64,000 nucleotides of DNA from Pseudorasbora parva (lineage: Eukaryota; Chordata; Actinopteri; Cypriniformes; Gobionidae), in the NCBI RefSeq assembly GCF_024679245.1, contig NC_090177.1:45358018-45422017 (forward strand), in the 5' to 3' direction. How positions within the stretch are numbered: the first letter of the stretch is position 1; every line of letters begins with the position of its first letter. The notes below the pieces were generated by a model. That model searched no databases. It saw nothing but the letters and a program-made list of their open reading frames with translations, and was not told the origin of the DNA. Below, piece by piece: positions 41,050 through 49,990 of the stretch. The position numbers and the translations under genes are program-made.

Positions 41050-44000
41050 ATGACAACGCCCTCCGCCTCGCCATTTGCGGAGATCATCACCTCGCTCGCG
41101 GCCCTCCACCAGGAACATCACACGGCGTTGCTGGACCTTCGGACTGAACAGGAGCGCCGCTTCGCGGCCATAGTCCAAGGCCAGCAAGAGGACCGCGAGC
41201 AGTTCCGGAGCTGGATGGACCGGGAGGTTCGCGCCGAGGCCGCTGGGCGGGCCAGCGCACCGGCGCACGTGCCCCTACAAAAGATGGGGCCGGAGGACGA
41301 TCCCGAGGCCTTCGTGGACCTCTTCCAAAAAGCCGCGGAGGCCTGCGGGTGGCCCCGGGCACAGTGGCCGGTGCGCCTCATTCCACTGCTATCCGGCGAA
41401 GCCCAGGCGGCCGCGCAACATCTACCGGTTGCGAACCTCCTGGACTACGATGATCTGAAGCGGGCCATTCTTCAGCGGGTCGGCCGGACCCCAGAACAAC
41501 ACCGCCAGCGTTTCCGCTCCCTGGAGTGGGGCGAGTCCGGTCGACCCTTCGCCTTGGCCCAACAGCTCCGGGACGAGTGCCGCAGATGGCTGCTGGCCGG
41601 CGGCAGCGACGTGGACCATGTCGTCGATCTGGTGGTGCTGGAGCAGTTCATCACTCGGCTCCCCAGGAAGACCGCCGAGTGGGTCCAGTGCCACCGGCCC
41701 ACGTCGCTGGAGACGGCCATCAATTTGGCGGAGGACCACCTGGTGGCGTGCCCGGGGGTCGGCGCACCCCCACTAACTTCTCCCTCTCTCTCTCCCCCTT
41801 CTCTCTCTCTCTCTCGACCTGTCCCTCTCCCCAGGTCCCGCCCTCCAGGCCCTCCTCGCGTTTCCCCCAGAGGCCGGGGTGGGATGGGCCCTGGACCGTC
41901 TGGGAGTTCGCGGGTCCCGCCCAGGGGGGCGGGGCCGCTGGGGACGGGTAGTGACTATGGATCCGGTTCCGCCCCCTATCCGCGCTCAGCCTCCAACCCA
42001 CTCCCCGCCGCCGGGGCGGCGGGTAGGCCTGGGCTGGCCTGCTGGCGGTGCGGTGATCCGGATCATTTTGTGGACCGATGTCCGATGATGGACATCGGAA
42101 CAATGATCCGGATCCCGGACGTCCAGCGGACCACCCCCGATCAAGCAGGAGAGTACCAAATTCCTGTAAGTATCAAGGGGGGTACATATCAGGCCTTGGT
42201 GGATTCAGGATGTAACCAAACCTCGATCCATCAAAGCCTGATTCAGCCTGGGGCGTTGGATACAAGCCGCGTGGTTAAGGTGCGGTGTGTGCACGGGGAT
42301 GTGGTGGAATATCCGGTTGTCCCAGTCACGATACAGTTTAGGGGGAAAAAGCATAGTGTTGAGGTGGCGGTTAGTCCCCACCTCCGGCATCCGCTAATTC
42401 TGGGGACGAATTGGCCCGCCTTTTCGGCGTTATTGGGGTCGTTGTGCGCGGATGCCGCTTGGGGAAACAAGGCTAGGAACGGGGCGGTGCGAGTGCAGGT
42501 TGGCGAGGCTGATACGGGGCCCTTGGGAACCGCTTCAGAGGAACCGAGCGGGGTTGAGAGACTGATTCTCTCGGACCGCGATGACTTCCCTCTGGAGCAG
42601 TCTCAAGACGAGACGCTAAAACATGCGTTTCAACAGGTCCGCACCATCGACGGTCAGCCCCTTCAACCCGCATTGCCCGTCACGTATCCTTATTTTGCCA
42701 TAATTAAGGATAGGTTGTATCGAGTGACCCAAGACGCTCAGTCAAAAATGGATACAACCCAATTGTTAGTACCAAAGAGCCGCCGGGAAATGCTTTTCCA
42801 GGCGGCTCATTCGAACCCGATGGCGGGCCACCTGGGACAGGCGGCCACGCTGAATCGTTTAATGACCCGATTCTTTTGGCCAGGCATTTATGACAATGTG
42901 CGCAGGTGGTGCGCGTCTTGTCCTGAATGTCAGTTGGTGAACCCACTGGCCGCCCCAAAAGCGCCATTGCACCCTCTACCATTAATGCAGGTCCCCTTCG
43001 AGAGAATTGCGATGGACCTCATCGGGCCATTAGAACGATCCGCACGCGGGCATCGTTTTGCGCTAGTTATCGTGGACTACGCAACACGATACCCGGAAGC
43101 AGTGGCTCTCCGCAACATCTCGGCGAAGAGTGTTGCGGACGCACTGTTTCGTTTAATCTCCCGGGTGGGGATTCCGAAAGAAATCCTCACTGATCAAGGC
43201 ACGGCGTTTATGTCACGCACGTTAAGCGAATTGTACGGATTACTGGGCATTAAATCCATTCGAACCAGCGTCTATCACCCACAAACAGACGGCTTGGTCG
43301 AACGATTTAATCGCACTCTTAAATCCATGATCCGTAAATTCGTACAAGAAGACGCCAAAAATTGGGATCGGTGGTTAGAACCCCTCTTATTTGCTGTGCG
43401 CGAGGTCCCGCAAGCCTCCACGGGGTTTTCCCCCTTCGAGCTTCTCTACGGGCGTCAGCCACGGGGGGTGCTGGACGTCCTACGAGAAACTTGGGAGGAG
43501 GGGCCTTCGTTGGCCAAAAACGAAATTCAGTACGTCATGGACTTGCGAACAAAACTCCACACATTGGGGCGGCTATCTAGGGAGAATTTGTTGCAAGCCC
43601 AGGACCGCCAGAGCCGGTCATATAACAGGGGTACTAAACTGCGCAAATTCACACCGGGAGAGAAGGTGCTCGTTCTACTCCCAACCTCGAGCTCAAAATT
43701 AATGTCGAAGTGGCAGGGGCCGTTTGAGGTCGCACGGCAGATAGGAGAGCTCGATTATGAAGTGATACGATCCGATAGGAACGGGGCACGTCAAATATAC
43801 CACCTCAATCTGCTGAAAAAATGGAATGAGGTGGAATCGGTGTTGTTGGCAACGGTGATCGGGGGAGAGGATGATCTCGGGCCAGAGGCGAGCATTAAAG
43901 CGCAATCAGTCGCGCTGGCCCCTGGGGGAGATCACCTCTCACCGTTACAACTCGCTGATTTATCGAAATTGCAGGCGGAGTTCGCCGACGTGTTCTCGCC

Positions 44001-45606
44001 CCTACCGGGACGTACCGACTTGATTCAGCACCATATCGAGACCGAGCCGGGCGTGGTAGTTCGCAGCCGGCCGTATCGCTTGCCTGAACACAAGAAAAAA
44101 GTAGTTCAGGACGAATTAGGCGCAATGCTCGACATGGGAGTAATCGAGGAGTCCAACAGTGACTGGGCGAGCCCGATAGTCTTGGTCCCCAAGACGGACG
44201 GCTCGGTCAGGTTCTGTGTGGACTACCGCAAGGTGAACGCTGTGTCGAAGTTCGACGCGTATCCAATGCCACGGGTTGACGAATTGCTTGATCGGTTAGG
44301 CTCGGCTCGATTTTATTCGACACTGGACTTAACAAAGGGCTATTGGCAGATCCCCTTGTCTCCATTGTCCAAAGAAAAAACAGCTTTCACCACGCCGTTC
44401 GGATTACACCAATTTGTCACGCTTCCGTTCGGCTTGTTCGGGGCGCCCGCGACCTTCCAGCGACTCATGGATAGGATTTTGCGTCCCCATGCTGCATATG
44501 CTGCTGCGTACCTGGATGACATAGTGATTTATAGTCACGACTGGCAGCGGCATATGCAGCATGTGAGGGCGGTCCTGAGGTCGCTGAGGAGAGCGGGGCT
44601 CACGGCCAATCCGAAGAAGTGTGCGATTGGGCGGGTGGAAGTAAGGTATCTGGGCTTCCACTTGGGTCATGGGCAGGTGCGTCCCCAAATTGATAAGACT
44701 GCCGCAATTGCAACCTGTCCGAGGCCCAAGACCAAAAAGGAGGTAAGACAGTTCTTGGGGCTGGCGGGATATTATAGACGGTTTATACCAAATTATTCGG
44801 ACCTCACCAGCCCTTTGACTGATCTTACTAGAAAGGGGCTACCAGATACGGTCCAGTGGACGGAGCCGTGTCAACAGGCTTTTACCCAAGTAAAGGCTGC
44901 CCTATGTGGCGGGCCGCTGTTACACTCCCCTGACTTTTCTCTCCCTTTCTTGTTGCAGACTGACGCGTCGGACAGGGGGCTGGGCGCAGTCCTGGCCCAG
45001 GAGGTGGAGGGGGGAGAGCGGCCGGTGCTGTACATTAGCCGTAAGCTCTCCAAGAGAGAAGCTAAGTACAGCACCATAGAAAAGGAGTGTTTGGCCATCA
45101 GATGGGCCGTTCTCACCCTCCGCTATTACCTCCTGGGGCGGGAGTTCACTCTCTGTTCGGACCACGCTCCTCTCCAATGGCTCCACCGCATGAAGGATAC
45201 CAACGCGCGGATCACCCGTTGGTATCTGGCTCTTCAGCCGTTTAAGTTTAAGGTGGTCCACAGGCCGGGTGCTCAGATGGCTGTGGCCGATTTCCTCTCC
45301 AGAAATGGGGGGGGGGGGGCTGCAGGCCAGACGGCTCCCCGGCCTGAGTCGGGCGGTGGGGGTATGTGGCAAGGGGGGCGTGGTTCAGCGAGGTCTGCAG
45401 CGGGAGAGAGGGCCGCGGGACGAGCGGTAAGTGAGTGGGTTGGACGCAGATTAATAACACCTGTCTCTTGTTCTAGTAATGAGCGCGGAGACGGGATAAA
45501 ACACCAGCGGAACCGGAGACCGAGGAGAGAGAGAGTCGGACTGTTGATGCGAGGAGACCCTGAGATATCCGGAAGCCGGAAGTGCGTGACCCGGAAGCGA
45601 AACTGA
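41050..45606 (+). CDS. Gmr1-like Gag-Pol polyprotein (1518 aa, intact)
   Basis: The ATG at 41050 sits in GCCGCCGCCATGA, a near-ideal Kozak context. Order: capsid with a SCAN-like segment (about 150-232, for example VLEQFITRLPRKTAEWV); zinc knuckle CWRCGDPDHFVDRC (331); aspartic protease DSG (385); integrase HHCC (about 587-627) and DD35E core (Asp 656, Asp 715, Glu 751); GPF motif (KWQGPFEV); RT with STLDLTKGYW and YLDD (1154); RNase H with Asp 1305, Glu and Asp (SDHAPL). All catalytic residues are present and there is no stop or frameshift. Gag and Pol are one frame. The last 80 or so residues are read from the 3' LTR. Autonomous activity is an inference. Confidence 0.95.
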   Translation: MTTPSASPFAEIITSLAALHQEHHTALLDLRTEQERRFAAIVQGQQEDREQFRSWMDREVRAEAAGRASAPAHVPLQKMGPEDDPEAFVDLFQKAAEACGWPRAQWPVRLIPLLSGEAQAAAQHLPVANLLDYDDLKRAILQRVGRTPEQHRQRFRSLEWGESGRPFALAQQLRDECRRWLLAGGSDVDHVVDLVVLEQFITRLPRKTAEWVQCHRPTSLETAINLAEDHLVACPGVGAPPLTSPSLSPPSLSLSRPVPLPRSRPPGPPRVSPRGRGGMGPGPSGSSRVPPRGAGPLGTGSDYGSGSAPYPRSASNPLPAAGAAGRPGLACWRCGDPDHFVDRCPMMDIGTMIRIPDVQRTTPDQAGEYQIPVSIKGGTYQALVDSGCNQTSIHQSLIQPGALDTSRVVKVRCVHGDVVEYPVVPVTIQFRGKKHSVEVAVSPHLRHPLILGTNWPAFSALLGSLCADAAWGNKARNGAVRVQVGEADTGPLGTASEEPSGVERLILSDRDDFPLEQSQDETLKHAFQQVRTIDGQPLQPALPVTYPYFAIIKDRLYRVTQDAQSKMDTTQLLVPKSRREMLFQAAHSNPMAGHLGQAATLNRLMTRFFWPGIYDNVRRWCASCPECQLVNPLAAPKAPLHPLPLMQVPFERIAMDLIGPLERSARGHRFALVIVDYATRYPEAVALRNISAKSVADALFRLISRVGIPKEILTDQGTAFMSRTLSELYGLLGIKSIRTSVYHPQTDGLVERFNRTLKSMIRKFVQEDAKNWDRWLEPLLFAVREVPQASTGFSPFELLYGRQPRGVLDVLRETWEEGPSLAKNEIQYVMDLRTKLHTLGRLSRENLLQAQDRQSRSYNRGTKLRKFTPGEKVLVLLPTSSSKLMSKWQGPFEVARQIGELDYEVIRSDRNGARQIYHLNLLKKWNEVESVLLATVIGGEDDLGPEASIKAQSVALAPGGDHLSPLQLADLSKLQAEFADVFSPLPGRTDLIQHHIETEPGVVVRSRPYRLPEHKKKVVQDELGAMLDMGVIEESNSDWASPIVLVPKTDGSVRFCVDYRKVNAVSKFDAYPMPRVDELLDRLGSARFYSTLDLTKGYWQIPLSPLSKEKTAFTTPFGLHQFVTLPFGLFGAPATFQRLMDRILRPHAAYAAAYLDDIVIYSHDWQRHMQHVRAVLRSLRRAGLTANPKKCAIGRVEVRYLGFHLGHGQVRPQIDKTAAIATCPRPKTKKEVRQFLGLAGYYRRFIPNYSDLTSPLTDLTRKGLPDTVQWTEPCQQAFTQVKAALCGGPLLHSPDFSLPFLLQTDASDRGLGAVLAQEVEGGERPVLYISRKLSKREAKYSTIEKECLAIRWAVLTLRYYLLGREFTLCSDHAPLQWLHRMKDTNARITRWYLALQPFKFKVVHRPGAQMAVADFLSRNGGGGAAGQTAPRPESGGGGMWQGGRGSARSAAGERAAGRAVSEWVGRRLITPVSCSSNERGDGIKHQRNRRPRRERVGLLMRGDPEISGSRKCVTRKRN

Positions 45607-45735
45607 GCATATACAGAGACAAACACACGCTGAAGCGTGCACGTTTATTGATTTGAGTTATTGAGAATAAAGAGCATCAACAGTCCTGCCGACCCCCGTG
45701 TCCTCTTCCTTCCTCACTATATCGAACTTGTTACA
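45365..45735 (+). repeat. Right LTR, Gmr1-like element (371 bp)
   Basis: Same length and apparently same sequence as the left LTR, with AATAAA at 45666-45671. Preceded by GGGCGGTGGGGGTA, a likely polypurine tract, and followed by GTAAC. Confidence 0.93.
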
Positions 45736-45740
45736 GTAAC
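45736..45740 (+). repeat. Target-site duplication, right
   Basis: GTAAC, matching 40631-40635. The L2 endonuclease frame resumes at 45741. Confidence 0.93.
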
Positions 45741-47640
45741 GCTGTGTAGTGTAAATGATAAATCCCGTCTGACATTTGTGTTGGCTACTGTATACAGGCC
45801 ACCAGGGCACAATATAGACTTTATCAAAGAATTTGCTGGTTTTGTATCGGAGTTAGTATTAGCTGTAGATAAAGTACTAATTGTTGGGGATTTTAATATC
45901 CACGTAGACAATGAAAAAGACGCATTGGGATTGGCATTTAGAGACATTCTAAACTCTATTGGAGTTAGACAACACGTATCGGGACCCACTCATCGCCTTA
46001 ATCATACTTTAGATCTAATAATGTCACATGGAATAAATGTTGATACTGTTAAAATTCTGCAGCAGAGCGATGACATCTCAGATCATTACCTAATATCGTG
46101 TATACTTAATTTACCTAAGGCTGCAAAGCCATCCCCTCGCTTCAAATATGGCAGGACGATAACCGCTGCGACTAAAGATTGCTTTGTACATAATCTTCCT
46201 CATCAGTTCCATCTCCTCCGCATTACAGATAGCCAAGAGGAACTTGATGCTGCAACAGAAACTATTGACTCTCTCTTTACTAGCACTTTAGATATAGTTG
46301 CTCCCCGGCGCTTAAAGAAGATTAAAGCAAATAATCCAACGCCGTGGTACAACGAGCACACTCAGGCCCTTAAAACAGCAGCCAGAAAAATGGAGCGCAG
46401 CTGGAAGAAAACAAAACTAGAGGTTTTTCGCAATTTGTGGAAAGAGAGCATGATTGCATACAGAAAGGCCATAAAAACTGCTAGATCTGCTTATTTCTCA
46501 ACTCTTTTAGAAGAAAACAAACACAACCCTAAGTATTTATTCGATACAGTGGCTAAATTATCAAAAAATAAAGCTTCAGCTTCTGATGTTTGTAAACAAC
46601 ACAGCAGTAATGACTTTATGAACTTCTTTACTAGTAAGATTGATAATATTATGAATAAAATTATAACCATGCAGCCGTCTATTACAGTATCACTTCAGAC
46701 AGAGCATTGTAGGGTCACTGAGGAAAAATTACACTCATTCACTGCTATAGGAGGAGAAGAATTGGCTAAACTTGTAAAATCATCAAAATCAACAACATGT
46801 ATGCTTGACCCTGTACCGACTAGGCTATTAAAAGAGATACTTCCAGAGGTCATAGATCCTCTGCTTAATATCATTAATTCATCTTTGACATTAGGATATG
46901 TACCGAAAACTTTTAAGTTGGCTATAATTAAACCACTTATTAAAAAAACGCAACTTGATCCTAAAGAATTAGTCAATTACAGGCCAATCTCGAATCTACC
47001 GTTTCTATCAAAAATACTAGAAAAGGCCGTGTCTTCACAATTATGTTCTTTTTTAGAAAGAAATGGTATCTGTGAGGATTTCCAGTCAGGATTTAGACCG
47101 TATCATAGTACTGAGACTGCTCTAATTAGAGTTACAAATGATTTACTCTTATCATCTGATCATGGTTGTATCTCTCTATTAGTGTTACTCGGTCTTAGCG
47201 CTGCATTTGATACTATCGATCACAATATTCTTCTGAATAGAATCGAAAATTATGTTGGCGTTAGTGGAACTGCTTTGGCATGGTTTATATCGTACTTATC
47301 TGACCGTTATCAGTTTGTAGCAGTAAATGAAGAGATGTCACACCGATCACAAGTTCAGTATGGGGTACCGCAAGGCTCAGTGTTAGGACCGTTGCTTTTC
47401 ACCCTGTATATGCTACCACTGGGAGATATCATTAGGAAACATGGCGTTAGTTTTCATTGTTATGCTGACGATACTCAGCTCTATATTTCCTCACGCCCTG
47501 ACGAAACCTACCAATTCACAAGATTAACGGAATGCATAGCTGATATAAAAAATTGGATGAATAGTAATTTCCTGCAACTTAATTCAGATAAAACTGAATT
47601 TTTAATTATTGGACAGAAAAGCTCCACAAGTAGTAACTGA
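45741..47640 (+). pseudogene. L2 ORF2, rest of endonuclease and reverse transcriptase
   Basis: Encodes ATVYRPPGHNI, VLIVGDFNIHVDN and SDHYLI, the later endonuclease motifs. The RT follows: NYRPISNLPFLSKILEK, FQSGFRPYHSTETAL, LLGLSAAFDTIDHN (motif A), QYGVPQGSVLGPLLF and CYADDTQLY (motif C). Motif A has Gly where L2 elements normally have the catalytic Asp (LDLSAAF), so the RT should be dead. A TGA ends the frame at 47638-47640, before the conserved C-terminal domain. Confidence 0.88.
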
Positions 47641-48296
47641 GAATACTGTCTAACACTTGATGACTGCTCTGTCAAGCCCTCGTCGTCAGTGAGGAACCTG
47701 GGTGTGCTCTTTGATACCAATCTTTCATTTGAAAGCCACGTTTCTAGCATCTGTAAAACCGCATTCTATCATCTTAAAAATATATCTGTTAGTAGTAGTT
47801 AGTAGTCTGTCTGTAACAGTTAGTACATGCGTTCATGAGCTCAAGGCTAGATTATTGTAATGCTCTACTGGGTGGTTGCCCTGCTCGCTTAATAAACAAA
47901 CTCCAGCTAGTCCAAAATGCAGCAGCTAGAGTTCTTACTAGAACCAGGAAGTATGATCATATTAGTCCAGTTCTGTCAACACTGCACTGGCTCCCTATTA
48001 AACATCGCATACATTTTAAAATCTTGCTTATTACTTACAAAGCACTAAATAGTTTAGCTCCCCGGTACTTAAGCGAGCTCTTAACACATTATACTCCATC
48101 ACGTCGATTGCGGTCTCAAAACTCTGGCCAGTTGATAATACCTAGAATATCTAAATCAACTGCAGGTGGTCGATCATTTTCCTATTTAGCTCCTAAATTG
48201 TGGAATAGTCTTCCTAGCATTGTTCGGGAAGCAGACACACTCTGTCAGTTTAAATCTAGACTAAAAACACATCTCTTTACTATGGCATACACATAG
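47641..48296 (+). pseudogene. L2 ORF2 C-terminal domain, separated by stops
   Basis: After the TGA the same frame continues (SVRNLGVLFDTNLSFESHVS) to tandem TAG codons near 47801. The rest resumes in another frame at 47835 (SSRLDYCNALLGG, then LHWLPIKHRIHFKILLITYK and GRSFSYLAPKLWNSLPSI) to 48296. A small deletion near 47790-47830 removed the linker between them. Confidence 0.85.
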
Positions 48297-49184
48297 AACA
48301 TTTTTAACTTTCATTATTCAATTCAATTGACTGATTGTTAGGCTGCATTAACTAGGTCAGCCGGAACCGGGAACACTTCCCATAACACCTGATGTACTCG
48401 TTACATCATAAAAAGAGTGACATCTACGCTAATGTTAGTCACTCTGTTTATCCCGAGGTTTATCCCGGATCTGGGCCCTGTCCGGATCGGATGGTGGACC
48501 TGCCTGGACATGACCAACGCATCCTGGAGTGTCTGCTGAGCCGTGTCAAATGGTGTCTCCTCCGAATTTTCCTCACTTACACGACATGCTCAAAACCCGT
48601 CTTCGGCGCAATAATTCCGATCTTTCATGTATTCATACTCTTGTGTAATCGACGCCCCATCCTAAATAAATCTGTCTCTTCCGTGATACCATGAAACTTT
48701 GAATATTCCAATCTAATATGATTTCCGAACTGTAAGGTTGCCAGAATAATAATCTTACACGGTGTGTTAATAGGCCAGAGGAGAACTGGCACCCCGACTG
48801 AGTCTGGTTTCTCCCAAGGTTTATTTTTCTCCATCACGCCCTGATGGAGTTTTGGTTCCTTGCCACTGTCGCCTTTGGCTTGGCTTGCTCAGTTGGGGAC
48901 ACTAAAAATATGATTAAAGTTATTCAACTTATTATACAAATAAAATGTATGAATTAGGTCTTATTTAATTCTATAAACTATAATACTGATCTGCCAACAT
49001 TGTCGCTATATGATAAATTAAAATAAGCTGATAACATCACTGTTTTCTCCAGTACGACTGTACAGCCAAATCTAATTTTGTCGCAATATTATCCTGTTTG
49101 ACACTGTGAAGCTGCTTTGACACAATCGTGATTGTAAAAGCGCTATATAAATAAAGTTGATTGATTGATTGATTGATTGATTGA
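48297..49184 (+). other. L2 3' UTR and (GATT)n tail
   Basis: Non-coding. Ends AAAAGCGCTATATAAATAAA, then GTTGATTGATT repeats. Homologous over about 570 bp to the raf1-intron copy at 10863-11436. Confidence 0.85.
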
Positions 49185-49291
49185 CCGGCCACCGGGGGGC
49201 GAACGAGGCGCGAAAGCTTTAGTATCTGAGAGGGGTGCTGCAGGCTTGATCTAGACGCTAGAAATGTTTCAAAATCCATGTGCTGTGCTGC

Positions 49292-49990
49292 GATCCACAA
49301 ATGCAGAGGAAGAGATCCACAAATGCAGAGGAAGAGATCCACAAATGCAGAGGAAGAGATCCACAAATGCAGAGGAAGAGATTCACAAATGCAGAGGAAG
49401 AGATCCACAAATGCAGAGGAAGAGATCCACAAATGCAGAGGAAGAGATCCACAAATGCAGAGGAAGAGATTCACAAATGCAGAGGAAGAGATCCACAAAT
49501 GCAGAGGAAGAGATCCACAAATGCAGAGGAAGAGATCCACAAATGCAGAGGAAGAGATCCACAAATGCAGAGGAAGAGATCCACAAATGCAGAGGAAGAG
49601 ATCCACAAATGCAGAGGAAGAGATCCACAAATGCAGAGGAAGAGATCCACAAATGCAGAGGAAGAGATTCACAAATGCAGAGGAAGAGATCCACAAATGC
49701 AGAGGAAGAGATCCACAAATGCAGAGGAAGAGATCCACAAATGCAGAGGAAGAGATTCACAAATGCAGAGGAAGAGATCCACAAATGCAGAGGAAGAGAT
49801 CCACAAATGCAGAGGAAGAGATCCACAAATGCAGAGGAAGAGATCCACAAATGCAGAGGAAGAGATCCACAAATGCAGAGGAAGAGATCCACAAATGCAG
49901 AGGAAGAGATCCACAAATGCAGAGGAAGAGATTCACAAATGCAGAGGAAGAGATCCACAAATGCAGAGGAAGAGATCCACAAATGCAGAG
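49292..49990. repeat. 22-bp minisatellite, 31.8 copies
   Basis: Unit GATCCACAAATGCAGAGGAA plus GA. Units begin every 22 bp from 49292 to 49974, the last cut after 17 bp by the provirus. The only variation is C to T at the fourth base, in units starting 49380, 49468, 49666, 49754 and 49930. Because 22 is not a multiple of 3, all forward frames read the same 22-residue repeat; long ORFs here are artefacts. Confidence 0.98.

Larger units (their letters stand above)
40636..45735 (+). mobile_element. Complete Gmr1-like Ty3/gypsy element
   Basis: 5,100 bp with 371-bp LTRs (TG..CA), a primer-binding site directly after the left LTR, a single gag-pol ORF and a G-rich polypurine tract before the right LTR. 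Integrase precedes reverse transcriptase, the domain order of the Gmr1 group (first described from Atlantic cod), not the usual Ty3/gypsy order. It is GC-rich against AT-rich surroundings. Confidence 0.93.
38880..49184 (+). mobile_element. L2-clade LINE split by a Ty3/gypsy insertion
   Basis: Two ORFs, a 3' UTR of about 0.9 kb and a (GATT)n tail (about 49156-49184) define an L2/CR1-type element of about 5.2 kb without the inserted LTR element. ORF1 encodes an SGNH esterase; ORF2 encodes an apurinic-type endonuclease and reverse transcriptase. The 5' boundary is approximate. A 5'-truncated relative sits at 10863-11436. Confidence 0.88.

Noticed and set aside
41002..45642. Minus-strand ORFs across the Gmr1-like element
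   Set aside because: GC-rich antisense shadows of gag-pol; those at both ends are duplicates because the LTRs are the same.
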